From: Pagrus major
Lineage: Eukaryota; Chordata; Actinopteri; Spariformes; Sparidae
Direction of reading: 5' to 3'
Length of the DNA: 64,000 nucleotides
Assembly (NCBI RefSeq): GCF_040436345.1
Contig: NC_133218.1
Location: 28,664,710-28,728,709, forward strand
Shown here: positions 46,301 to 57,579 of the stretch, in pieces
Numbering within the stretch: position 1 is the stretch's first letter
Layout of the letters: each line of letters starts with the position of its first letter
Translations under genes and position numbers: made by a program
Notes under the pieces: generated by a model
The model's input: the letters and a program-made list of their open reading frames with translations, nothing else
The model's database searches: none
Told to the model about the DNA's origin: nothing

Positions 46301-49300
46301 ATATGTGGTAACACTTTATGATTGTTATGAAAAAGTGTGACCAAACATGTTTGTTAGTTATCAACTGGCTAAATGTCAAGACCGACTCTTTATTCAGAAT
46401 CACCTACTGTATCACCAAAATTCACTCACACTAGTGAAATCCAATTACAACAACCGAACCTCCAGGCTTTTCAATTAAAGGCTCCCTGGCGAAAACTCCC
46501 AGGCGCTCATTTTTATTTACATAACCTGTGTTATATTTAGAGCGCAGACAGCTCCAGACACATTTAAGGACATCATCACATATTCTACAAATCACCTCTT
46601 TCGTTCTCTCTCTCTGGAGATGCTCACAGTAATGGCCTCCGACCGTGTTTATGTGTTTGGATGGCAGACAGTCGATTAGATTAGAAAACAGTCTTATCAC
46701 TGAAATGAAGTTAAGCAGAGGGCAAAAGTTGAGGCGGGAACGTGTCGCTGTAACCGACTAGCTTGGATAACCTGCGTGTCACTGTGCTGAAAGAGAGCCG
46801 GAAGGAAAGAGACAAAGAGACGGAGAAGTTGGGATATAGATCGACAGATGAACTGTGTGTGGAGAGAAAAAGAAAGAAAAAGTGACAGACAGGAGGTGCA
46901 AAAGACATGAATGGAGGAGTAAATGAAACCAGCAGTCTCATACCTCTTCTTTTGTCCTCTTTGAGATGACTCTGAGCCAGTCTCCTATCATGCTGAGGAT
47001 GGCAGCAAAGTAGGCTAGTCCCACGAGAATCCAGAACCATACAACTGGTTTATAGTAATCTAAGTACTCTATTTCTGAACCACCTGGACACAGAGACAGA
47101 GGCAGACAGAGACAACGACTGTGAAACATCCAGGAGAAACAGTCTACCTGATGAGACATACAGGCATGATGCAGAGAGACAAACAGGATTCAATAGAGTT
47201 GTGTTGGTATTCAGTCACTGGCTTTGTGTTCGTACCTGCCACAAAGTCTCCAAATCCTATGGTGGTCAGGGTGATGACCACGAAGTAAAGGGACTCCAGC
47301 GCAGACCAACCCTCGATGTGTTTAAAGATGGCTGCCGGGAGCGCCACAAACAGCAGGCAGCCGAACAACACAAACAGCAGAGTGGAGATGACACGGATCT
47401 TTGTCTGACTGATGTCCCCGTGCTGCAGAGGAGACGGAGAGAGAAGCACAGAAAATTAATGATATGGACAGTGAATTTTAATTCAGTGACAGTACCTTTG
47501 GTCTGTTTGTGCTCACTGGAAACATGCATGAGGCTTACTATATATGCGTTTTTGTTTTTTCCTCTCCTTTGGTGTTTTATAGGTTCGTGTGCATGTAAAA
47601 GATCTTGGAAATTAAAAAAGGTCGAAGTCCGTACCAACAGAAGCTCCTCTCTCCCACAGAAAACACAGGAAGGGGAACTTGTTTGGCAGGTGCAGAGGCG
47701 AGCCCTGATATTAAAATGGCAAAATCCTGGCAAAAGAAACAGCTGCTAGCTTGTTTGTCTTTGTACTGTCAGCGACCAGGTTAGTGTTTGAGTAACTTGC
47801 CATTTTCAGCGTGTAGGTTGCTAGCGTGCATGTTGTTGTTGTTTCCTGTAGCGATGGGGATAGATAGACAGAATGGGAGAGAATGCTGCCTGAAATAGTC
47901 GGCCAACAGCAGGCTTATAGCCAACGTTTACATCTGATGAGTCAGACTATCTGTTGTAAGTCTTTGTAAAACAGAAGGTAGACTGACATTACTAACATAT
48001 CATGTTTAGCAGATATAATGTTAAACATGTTCTCCATCCTCGTTTGGCCCGTGAATATGCTTACATTTGCTAATTAGCACTAAACATGAAGTAAAGCAGA
48101 GGATGATGGGTATATTAGTTTTGCAGGTATTTGCTCATAAATGATAGTATCGGTCAGGGCGTTAGATGACAAATCGGAGGATGACCAAAGTTATCATAAT
48201 TCATCCTAAATTGGACAAATTTCAGACAATCCATCTAGTTGTTGTTGAGCCATTTCACCCAAAACCAAATGTCACACTCTAGTTGGTGCTAGAGCAAAAG
48301 TCAGTATCACCAAAGGAAGTACAATTCATCCCTTGGGAACCTTGACTGGAAACTTCTTGGCAATATATATTTAAATGTTGTTGAGATAATTCAGTCTGCA
48401 ATGAAGTGACAGGCTGACTAAGAATAACTGAGCCAGCGTGACGCTGTTTAAGCAGTAATAACATTGTTCCATGAATGGGTCCCCTGGGTGCAGTAGAAAA
48501 GAAAAGACATTGGCAGTCTTCACTGACGATAATGCTGCCGTCTCGCACAATCTGGGCACAGAGCAATAAGGCAAACACACACTAACACAATGTCCTTTGT
48601 CCTCAGCCTGAATCATAATATTCATTACTGCGTCCCCTGGGTGCCCTGACAGCAGCAGGGGGAGCAAATAATTCTACACTCAGACTTCTGCTCGTTTCAT
48701 TTGAGACTTGAAAGTAATTATTCGCAACAGCAACTCCGACTTTAAAAACTTTAAAAAAAAACAAACTTTTAGGGCCAATGATTTTTGTCATGGTTATCTA
48801 AACCAGCGCAGCCTGCAGAGAATCTGATCCTTTACTACTTTACATCTGGGTTTAATTCACACTGTCATGCCACAACTCACACAACAGAAACAGTAAATGT
48901 ATGAAACTATGGCACTGCCAGGTCTTTGTAATAAAAGTTTCAAACAAGGAGAATGACACATGTCTGTTTCGGTGAAATCAGAGCCTAGCATGCTCGTTAA
49001 ATCAGCTGTTGGACATTGTAAATATGATCTAACTGAGCTGGTGTGGGTGAGAAAATTGTGGAGAGTGCTTTGATGTAAATTATTCAGGATAGCCTATATA
49101 TAGAATTGACGCCTGCAGACAATAAACTTGTACAAACTCACAGTGAAGTACAGTATGTGTGTGTCTGTCCACTTTACAGTACATGTTTGTGTGTGTTACT
49201 CCAGACTCACCACAAACATTTTCTCCACTCGGGCGATGCCCTTGCCGAATATGGTGCCGAGCTGATCTCCTACACCAGCCAAGAGGAACCCGAACAGAGG

Positions 49301-52300
49301 TATCCCGAGCAGCGCATAGACGATGCAGAAGATCCTTCCACCTTCTGTGTGGGGGGACGTGTTCCCAAAACCTGCAGAGACATCAGAAGGTAAAAGAGAC
49401 TTAGAAATATATCAACGTTTCATGCTAAGCCCAGCCCGGACGTTACGTTCACATCGGTTTGTGTCATAGGTGTGCATATGTCCTTTCATGTTTGCATTAC
49501 ATGTTTATGACCTGACTGTCATATCAGGAGGTGATGGTGGATCTAAAGGTGAGACAGCCGCCAAGCCAGCAGTGTGAAACCACTGCATATTATCAAGGAG
49601 ACCTCGGGATGATTTACAGTCGTGTTTGTGGCAACAAAAAACTGACATTTTTGAAGGGAAGTCAGGGAGACCTCGGGAACATCTTCAGCCGTGTTTGTGG
49701 CGACCAAAGCAGGTGATTTAATCCCAAAGATGAGCTTCTCCCAACCCTAACCAAGTGGGTTTTATGCCTAAACCTAACTAGAGCATAAGCACAGCATTGT
49801 CACAACATAAAATTTCAAGTTACATAAAGTTGCAACATAAAGAAATGTAAAGTTTAAACATCTCCATGGTTTGCAGAAACATTGCCAAAATTTACTGTGG
49901 CGACTGGGTTGGCTGCCCATATTGAAAGCAACAGGTGAGATGAATCACTGTTTGTGTGCTTGTGTAAGTACTAATTTATTTTAAATTTAACCTCTGAAGT
50001 AATAGCTTCAACAGCAGTGCTCCTGCAAATAGGTGTAATTGAGTGACTGTCTCTAAAACACACACACACACACACACACACAATGATTTAAGGCCACGGA
50101 GACAGCCCAGAGACATAGTTTGATTATATCCAGGCAGCAGATATAGAATCAGTGACGTCTCCGCTTGTCACAGCAGGAAGTCATGTTGCATAACTGACCG
50201 TAACAGTTTCTTTAAGAGCAGTAAATGGACACATCACACATTCATTTCTTGAAATATACCACATATACCTGCCAGGGCTCAACCATCACAAAAAGCCAGT
50301 CACCATAACAACTACTACATGTTGTAGTTCTTTAAAGGGGCTCTAGGTAACAAATAATACCAATGTAAATGTATATATCACTTTTTAATATGAGTGGATT
50401 GTAATGTGACGCAAAAAAATGAGACCTTCCTCGTCTCTCTCGGTTGCCTATACAAGCCTGTGGATGATTTGTTTCACGTTGTTTACTGCTGCTGGACTGT
50501 GGACTTCTTTGTGAAGGACTCGGGTCGAATTTTCCCACGACAGTCCAAAGGATGAGAGCAACGGTAGCCAACATTTTTCCTCCATTCTTTCTTTCTTCCT
50601 GAGCACTGTAGATTTTTTCTTTCTGAAGACGCTAACACTGATTTAGAAATTTAGTCTGCTAACATAAGCAAATGATTGGCTTCTAGCACAACACAGGTTC
50701 CTCTGTTCCTCTCTGAACCACTGATGGTCTGAATAAACCCAGAGACGCTGAGGGTGCATGTGTCCTACCGATTGTTGTGATGACAGTCCCAGCGAAGAAA
50801 AAGGCGGAGCTCAGGTCCCACAGGCTGCTGTGGTTGGTCAGTGTCCCTGCAGGGTTCACTCCTGACCGGATCGCAGACGCAACTTGCTGGAGGGGAAAAG
50901 AGGGAGAGAAAAATTATGTTTCACATCTAGAGTTATCAAAGAATAAATATGAGGCACTTTGAAATTCTGGTTTAAAAAACACATATTGGGTTACTGTCTC
51001 TCCGCTGTAAACAATATTATAATAAAAATTTAAGCAGGTGCTTTTGAGACATGTATTTCCTGTAGCGGTGCAGACAGTAAAAGTGTGTTTGTGTACTTTC
51101 CTGTCTTATGAATTAAAGATGGAAATATATAAAACTTAAGATGACTGTGGGTGAGGGAGAAATCTGGAGCTGTCATGGAGAATACATTAAGGTGAACGTA
51201 AGAGCCCCAGCAGGGTTCAATAGTTTAGCATCAGGAACAGAACTTAACACTTCCTCCTCCTCCTCCCGTCAGGCTGCAGGAGCTGTCCCTGGTGCTGAAA
51301 CCACTGCTGCTGTGCTGAGTTAAAACTGTGTGCAACACATTCAAAACTTAAACCAGTCTCACCTTAACCAGCTCCTCCAGCTGGCTCTGGTTTACACAGG
51401 AGTGTCTGGACAGGAACTCCAGCTTCTGGGTCAGGATGGCCAAACGCTGGGCGCTGTCAGAGAGAGAGAGAGGAGAGGAAGTAAGTGAGGATGTGAAATA
51501 ACTGCTTCTTAACTACTCAAAACACTTATTTGAAAAGGATTGCCAGCGAGATAACAGTTAGTGTTATTATTATTACTGTCCAGCACAGTCTCCTAAATTA
51601 AGCTGATTTAGTTTAAACTTTGTGAAATATACTCAGCTTGTGATAGCTCTAAATCATTCAGTGATTATCAGACTTTGAACTCACTCTGAAGTCAATGTAA
51701 AGATTAAAATGGAACTAATAGGCTCAGTACTTCCACACTGCAGTTTTCTATTGGAGTTTACCAGCTTGGTTTAATGCTGCGTTACAGTCAAAGTCCGAGG
51801 TTGGAATTTACTAGTCGAAATTTCCAACTAAGACCTTCAAGCATTCCAGGTGCACAACACCAAAAGTTAATCAATTAAAAGCTGACTTTACTTTTAAAGA
51901 GTCAGCTGGTTTCCCTCAGAATTACCAAGTAGTCTATTAAATTGAAGTTGTATGAGATAAAAAGTTTGAACAAGTTTAAATTACTCTACTTTATTTAGTA
52001 ATTTTGAGGTAATCGGTTTCCTCAATTTTTTAAGTCACTTTGTCAGATTTCACAGTGCAGCAGTGTAAACTTGACCATCTCAGCTCGACTCAAGTAAGCT
52101 GACGGTGTCACCCGCAACTCAGTTTGTCAAGTAATGCACGCTGCATGTTTCAACAACCAATCTGCCCATTGGTGCTGTCATTGTTGTGCGACCTCAGACA
52201 ACTGCTTCTTCATAAAGTCAGGCTAGATTTGCCCTGAGTTTAGCCTTTGAGTGGCAATCCACTGTACTTTTTCTAGTAGGAGGTCAGAAAGTGTAGACTT

Positions 52301-53168
52301 CCAAGTTGTCTTTAAATGCAGCACCAGTCAAGTAAATCTGGACGTCGTTGGTGTAGATGGAGAAAGAAATCTCCTGCAGGATTCTGGCCAAAACCACATA
52401 GAGATTAAATTATGGAGGCCCGATTATAAAACCCTGGGGGACTCCACATGTTATAGTGATCCACTCAGATCAGTGGATTGATAAACAGAGCGTGAATAGA
52501 TGGGTGGATGGCTTTTCTGTTAGTGAGGCAGACAGACAGACATAAAATATAACCTGCCCACCTCTCGTGAGGCTGCTCCAGGGATCTGAAGACTGCTGCC
52601 CCCATCACCAGGTACAGAACCACCAGGAGAAAGATGGCTGACACCGTCTTCCATTTCATCACTGTGGCAACCACCTGCAACACTTCAGCTGATCAATCAA
52701 CCCTCATACATACAGCAGGCCTCCTGAACTAACCTATATATAGCGTTGTTCCCCTCTCTGTGGAATAAGCACATTATGAAATATTAAGTAAAAAACAACT
52801 TTTAAAATCTGGACCTCCCTCACCTCACTCTCCTCCCGGGGAGTCAGTGTGATTGGCTTTGTGGAGAAGGAGAGGCGGGGCTTGGTGTTGTGAGTGGCGG
52901 ATTTAGGGTCCAATAAGTCTGGAGCTGCCACTGTCAGCGGGGAAAAAAGGAGAAAATGGCAATAAGACTTTTTTTCCCCACACTTTTCTCTCCTCCCGGT
53001 CTCTGCTCTCTTGCTCCGGTCAAACACATTTAGCTGCTAATTTTAGAAGTCCTTATAAATAAATCACCAACCAGGCCTTTAAACGGCCTTTAAATCCTGA
53101 CACCGGTGAAAGCATGAATTAAGCACAAGCATTTAGTCTTCAGGCACTTTCTCCAGTTCATGCTGCGA

Positions 53169-53226
<58 letters not shown>

Positions 53227-54947
53227 GTGTGCGTGTGCTTTTAGAAGATACGGCAAGTAGTTGAGAATAAAAGGTTTGCTGAGAGCAAGAAGAAAGAGGG
53301 GCATGAGAGTCGTGTGCCTCTTTCATGTAAGGGGACAGATGTGGGGAGATGGTGAAGTCTGTTGAAGTTGAGTTGATGCACATGAGTGAGAGTTGTATTT
53401 GATTATGAAACCTCTGTAACCAGGTCAGATATCCAAACTATGGCAGATATGATGAACAGATAAATAACACTCAACAGCTCAGTTTTATATCTGTTTTTTT
53501 AATTCTGATATATCCTGTGTCAAGACAGAGACGAGAGACATTTTAGTGGAGATGGTAGCCATATGTTGAAATAAGTGTCCTCAGTTTGTCCACTTAGCTT
53601 AAAGAAATCACAGTTACGGTATGTGGATATCTTTGGCTTTAACAGTTTTGATGTCACCTCTGCCTGCTTGAAGCATCACTTTTCATGAATTATCTTTTTG
53701 TCAGAAGTCTCTTCTCTTCTGTCTGCACCAGCACATAATCTAGGCGCACACGATATCACATCCTCAGCTCATGCTGTAAGAAATTACGATAAGTTTAAAA
53801 GTGGCGGTGTTTAAAGTTACCGCTGAATATCAGGCGCTTTGGTGCGACCAATGAAAATGTTTTGTCGGACTTGACAGATTTTTGGGCATGTGTACGACCT
53901 GTCCTGTTTAAAGGTGCAATATGTAAGAATTGGCCACTTGATACATTCATATCAGCGGAGTTACCACTAATTGCTGCTAACTGTAGCTGCCCTGATTGGA
54001 CTGGGAGCTTTGGGGACCAGGGGAGTGGTTAGCATCGTAACTTCAGGAGATATCTCTCCCACACAATACACAGACACCATACTGTTAAAACTAACATTCA
54101 TTCAGTTAAATATTTTCAACTTAAATCTTACATATTGCCCCTTTAAATGAGAATAAACATTTGTATTGTACACCACCATACTGTATACTCCCATTGCTGT
54201 GTGACGAGGTAACACAACAGGTATGCACAAACTGCTAAAACTCACAACAAGCGTTGATTTATGCCTTTTTCTTTAAAAGATTCAATCTACATACTAAATA
54301 TACAAACTTTTATTTTAGTATGTGCTGCTGAATGAAATAATCTTTCATCAGATCACCGTAAAAACATTTATCTCCTTTTGTCTTCACTCTTCACTCAGTA
54401 TCTCAGTAAACTCTTACACATCCCTGCTCAGCTTCAGCAGACAGTTTGTGATGACTTAATACAAAGTTAAAACTATGGGAAATAATGTTTTAAAAGTGAC
54501 AATGATCCTGAGCTTTACACAAAGTTGAACATATGAGTTCATTTATTCATCAATTAAAACATTTCATTCCAGTATAAAAGAATAACTGAGGGTAACCACT
54601 GAAACTCCTGATGTTTAGCTGCTTTCGAGAAACATTTCTGCAGGTTGTCTGACAACTTGAAATATTCTAGTTCAATAAATATTTAATGGATTGAAACAAA
54701 CATGCAGTGAGTGCAGCTGTGCAGGAAGCAGAGCTGCTGGTGTCAAAGATAATCTCTCCCTCTCTCTTCTGCATGCATCCTCTCAGAGGAGAAGTGAGAC
54801 AAGTGGAACAACTTGCATGAGCTTCAAGAAGATGCTTTTAATATATCGCATTAAAAAAAGTGTTTTTAAAAGTGCAGCAGACAGCAGGTGTGCTCTGAAA
54901 CCTGTTCACCAGCTGCACCACATGATGAAGAAGTTTGTGTACTCACT
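43315..54947 (-). CDS. kcnk2: TREK-1 two-pore-domain K+ channel (KCNK2)
   Basis: Coding exons, in gene order: 54947 (A only), 52930-52824, 52674-52562, 51453-51363, 50886-50769, 49371-49211, 47422-47236, 47083-46944, 43653-43315; 418 aa against 411 in mouse. Family role: plasma-membrane K+ leak channel gated by stretch, lipids, heat and pH. Residue numbers match mouse almost exactly: M42 of MKWKTV (internal start site), TM1 at about 45-68, cap cysteine C93 with sequon N95QS, a second sequon N122HS, selectivity filters TIGFG at 142-146 and 251-255, TM4 at about 273-295, S300, pH-sensing E306, and S333 in the PKA-type site RRRVS. The TREK-1 N-terminus ([10 protein letters not shown]), C-terminus and synteny favour KCNK2 over KCNK10. 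The start codon is split by intron 1. The gene converges on cenpf. Confidence 0.96.
45212..46270. repeat. Composite repeat in kcnk2 intron 8
   Basis: The left part (45212-45330: ttttggggacattacataga, ttcatttcctggagacttca) and the right part (46110-46265: gttgtggggacttgcg, gcgagtccccacaatgtgag) look like two ends of one dispersed fish element. They are separated by about 750 bp that includes a LINE remnant (45520-45720). The interpretation of nesting is inference. (CA)n runs adjoin at 45104-45122 and 45190-45209. Confidence 0.4.
45520..45720 (+). pseudogene. LINE reverse-transcriptase C-terminal remnant
   Basis: One frame (GGT at 45552) reads [14 protein letters not shown], then after two stops [20 protein letters not shown] and RAAHEMLQF. 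This follows the order seen at the C-terminus of several vertebrate non-LTR retrotransposon proteins (…HGLAPPYLS… …FGQSAFSVRA…). Internal stops mark it as dead. The precise clade is not determined. Confidence 0.55.
47490..47745 (+). mobile_element. Diverged partial copy of the 56690 element
   Basis: In kcnk2 intron 6, the words 'ggtgttttataggttcg', 'tgtgcatgtaaaag', 'ggaaattaaaaaagg' and 'ctcctctctcccacagaaaa' parallel 56715-56825 in the same order. It lacks the TTTAAAGAGG termini. Confidence 0.5.
49597..49720. repeat. 69-bp tandem duplication in kcnk2 intron 5
   Basis: The words ggagacctcggga, then cgtgtttgtggc start at 49597 and again at 49666, a 69-bp offset, with a few substitutions between the units. 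It is flanked by 'ccctaaccaagtgggttt' and 'ctaaacctaacta', words of a common fish dispersed repeat. Non-coding. Confidence 0.65.
50058..50082. repeat. (CA)n microsatellite in kcnk2 intron 5
   Basis: About 12 uninterrupted CA units. Confidence 0.9.
50335..50600. mobile_element. MITE-like fragment starting TTTAAAGGGGCTCTAGG
   Basis: The left end TTTAAAGGGGCTCTAGGTAA shares its first ten bases with the other TTTAAAGG elements in the window. The body (about 260 bp) is non-coding, and no right end is visible. It lies in kcnk2 intron 5. Confidence 0.45.
53171..53222. repeat. (GT)n microsatellite in kcnk2 intron 1
   Basis: About 26 uninterrupted GT units, among the longest pure tracts in the window and a likely polymorphic marker. 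It lies 240 bp upstream of exon 2. Confidence 0.95.
53907..54147. mobile_element. 241-bp MITE with 22-bp inverted ends
   Basis: The left end TTTAAAGGTGCAATATGTAA and the right end (complement TTTAAAGGGGCAATATGTAA) match in 21 of 22 bases. Both ends carry TTAA. The core has no coding sequence. It lies in kcnk2 intron 1 and is a clean, probably full-length copy. Confidence 0.8.
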
Positions 54948-55382
54948 CCTTGTTGTTGCCTATCCAATGCCCTCCGCTCTCCTCTTCTCCTCATCCGGCG
55001 CCCTCACTGCGTTTAGGGGAATCTTTCCTCCTCTGCGTGTCTCCTCCCTGCGCTGCTGAAGCGGGGGGACGAACAGGCGCTCCGTGTTTCTTCCGCTCCT
55101 CTCCTCTAACTCTGACCGCTGATCGGACACCGACGCTGCGCCTCGCTTGCTGGTTTTATTGCCTCCGCATGTCACTGCGAAGAGCTTTTTCTCTGAGCGT
55201 TTCTCTCTCTCTGTGCGTCCTCCTGCTCTCTCGGCTCTCCAGCATCCACTCCGCTCCGGCTGCGCTCTCGCTTTTGAGCGCACCGGTGGAGCGGCGGGAT
55301 AACACCGAGAGGAAGGAGGAGGAGAGGGGTGGAGAGAGGGGGGAGTGGGTGGAGGTGCAGGACGCAGGGAGGTGGTTCCCAA
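54947..55382 (-). other. kcnk2: kcnk2 first exon: 5' leader with a long upstream ORF
   Basis: Reading leftward, the leader ends AAGGA|GTGAGT, a strong donor at 54947/54946. Its last base is the A of the start codon; exon 2 supplies TG. An in-frame TAG at 54962-54960 lies 12 nt before the start, so no upstream extension in this frame is possible. A 140-codon ORF (55382-54960) ends at this TAG; it has low-complexity P/S/R-rich sequence and no recognised domain. The start context (A at -3, G at +4) is strong. The true 5' end of the exon is unknown. Confidence 0.65.
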
Positions 55383-55400
55383 ACCGTGGTCCAGTGAGCC
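54960..55400 (-). promoter_or_regulatory. kcnk2: CpG-rich kcnk2 promoter region
   Basis: GC and CpG content rise sharply between about 54960 and 55400 against AT-rich flanks, which is typical of a CpG-island promoter overlapping the first exon. Pyrimidine-rich tracts (on plus: ctctctctctgtgcg) are present. No TATA box was placed. Confidence 0.5.
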
Positions 55401-55546
55401 ATGGGATGTGATTGATGGAGTGAGTCCCCGTCTGAAGCTATTGTGGTGCAGTATGTTGGTTTGGGTTTTTTAAAATTAGTTTTTAATGCCTGAACAAACT
55501 AAATAAACAAACTCATGACTGAATAAACTGAATAAACAAACTGACC

Positions 55547-55775
55547 TTAAAGGAAATCACAGTTTCATACTGTTTCACTTTGTTTAAATGTGGCGGACCC
55601 TGCCACCTTTCTAGCTTCAAACAGTGTGAGGACCTTATTTTCCTCTGAGAACAGCTCGTTTATTCAGATATAGAAAAAATAAATATTTCTGAGTTTGTAT
55701 TATTACCTCATTAATATTGTAAATATTAAAACTCTGAGTTTGAATTTCTTCTCCAAAAACTGCATAGTGCCCCTT
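55547..55775. mobile_element. MITE in the kcnk2 upstream flank (adjacent pair, left)
   Basis: It runs from CTTAAAGGAAATCACAG to TGCATAGTGCCCCTTTAAA. The body words 'aatgtggcggaccctgccac' and 'agcttcaaacagtgtgagga' are familiar from dispersed fish repeats. Its right TTTAA is shared with the left end of the next element. Confidence 0.55.
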
Positions 55776-56060
55776 TAAAGGATAAGTTCACCCAAAAATG
55801 AAAATTCAGTCATAACTCATCCTCGAGCAGATGGAAAGTTTGATGATGTTTTATAGCCCACAATAACAACATTTCTGGAGCTTCACAGTGTTGCAGCATA
55901 CTCCTAAATAACTGAAATACATGGAGAGTTGTTTTAAAATGTAAAAAAAACAACTGGATAAGATATATAACATGGGTCCATAGAGCTTGTCCAAGCCTGC
56001 AGAAGCCCCGAGATCCAAAATCGATTTGAAAATGTTATTTACACCTTTTTTAAAGCTGGA
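55773..56060. mobile_element. MITE copy 2 of the 13233 family (adjacent pair, right)
   Basis: It begins TTTAAAGGATAAGTTCACCC, then aaaatgaaaattcagtca and acatttctggagcttcacag, in the same order as the 13233-13598 element. The right end is not clear, so the copy is truncated or diverged there. Confidence 0.6.
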
Positions 56061-56689
56061 ATTACTGTAGCCAGTACAATACTACGCTAAAAGGTTAGCA
56101 CGTGCCCTGTCCGAAGATGGTGCACGAGCTCACCTGCACATCAAGAATGTAACATCTCTTCAGGATCAATGTTGTATTTTATGATTTTATTTTCCATTTT
56201 GCATGAGGATGAGTACTAGTAGTTTCTCAGTATCTTAATATTTGCACAAAATATACAAATTTGTTTATGGCAGAACGTTTTTGAGTTGTAGCCTCGTAGA
56301 TTGATCCAGTGAACCACTGACATACAGCACAAAGCTAGTTTGAAAGATGTCTAACATGGATGGCTGCACACAGGCTGAAACACAAGGACTGAAATATTCC
56401 TTTATATGGAACATGCAAGTAGGATGACTTCTATATTTTCTCCATAATCTGCACCATTTTGTATGGACTTTTTACTGGCAAACAAAGCAAGACAATGCTC
56501 ACTTGGTCCAGTGTGTTTATACTGTAGCATTAGACATACGCAATGGAAATGTTCTCTAAATATTTAACCAGTATATGTACTGTGAATCCACTGAGGGAAC
56601 ACATAGCTGGTTTATCATCATACTCATTCCCTGCAATCATACACATCTTATTTGCTCGAGGATACTGACCTATATTACCATGGCTACAA

Positions 56690-57283
56690 TTTAAAGAGGT
56701 CATATTGTGCTTTTTGGGTTTTTGCCTTGCCTTTATTGTGTTATGTAGCATTTTTGTGCATGTTAAAGGTCTGGAAAGTGAAAAAGCCCACACCAAAGGG
56801 ATTTACTCTCTCCCACAGAAAACACTGCTCCTGCACTGCCTGAAACGCCTGGTTTGGAGTCAAGCCTTTACTTCTGTAACTTATGAGCGTCACTATGTAA
56901 CAGGCGTTATATAAATATATATTTTTCTATATTTATTATAAAATATATACACTCCAGTCAGTCAGCAGACATACAGTTGCTGCTAGTGTAGCTGTGTTAT
57001 TTTAGATCACACTACACAACTACTCTGTCTCTGATTGGCTACATCCTGCCCGTTAAGTAATGAACATGTGCAACTCTCACCAAAGATTGAACAGAGGCGA
57101 TATGTCTCACTCTGTAGCTAAAATGGAGCGTTCAAGACACAGTGTGAAAAGGGATGCTGCAGCAATGCACCATATGAGAAAAAATAATGTGTTTTTTGAA
57201 AATTAAAGTATGTAAAGCTATTCTACTAGGACCCCAAAATAAAAGTATAAACCTGGAAATTAGCATTATATGACCTCTTTAAA
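56690..57283. mobile_element. 594-bp element with TTTAAAGAGGTCATAT ends
   Basis: The left end is TTTAAAGAGGTCATATTGTG; the right end, reversed, is TTTAAAGAGGTCATATAATG, so the first 16 bases are identical. TTAA flanks both sides. The interior has no transposase. A partial relative lies at 47490-47745. The element is upstream of kcnk2. Confidence 0.8.
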
Positions 57284-57502
57284 TCCAGACTATGAATCCA
57301 GAGAAGAGAACGACAGGTGTTTTCATCCACTGAAGTGATCAAATATGCCTAAAAAGGCCAGTTATGTTACAGGACTTTAAATGGAGACTATATAAATCAA
57401 AGCTTACTGCTCCAAAGTAGGTTTCAACAACAAACACAAGTGGCAGCTTTTGGAAATTCTTCAGAGGATCAGTCTCCAGTTTGGCCCTCTGATTAAAACC
57501 AA

Positions 57503-57540
57503 GACCTTACTGCTGAGTTAGACCTTACTGCTGAGTTAAA
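57503..57540. repeat. Short tandem duplication
   Basis: The 18-base word agaccttactgctgagtt occurs twice head to tail with no mismatch. Confidence 0.7.
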
Positions 57541-57547
57541 GATTGCA

Positions 57548-57579
57548 GTGTGTGTGTGTGTGTGTGTGCGTGTGTGTGC
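57548..57579. repeat. (GT)n microsatellite
   Basis: About 15 GT units with one C interruption, upstream of kcnk2. Confidence 0.85.

Noticed and set aside
47201..47749. 182-codon plus-strand frame
   Set aside because: It is antisense to kcnk2 exon 7 and then runs through a diverged repeat copy.
54960..55382. 140-codon minus-strand frame as a protein-coding gene
   Set aside because: Low-complexity CpG-island sequence, no known domain, and it ends at the TAG directly before the kcnk2 start; treated as an upstream ORF in the leader.
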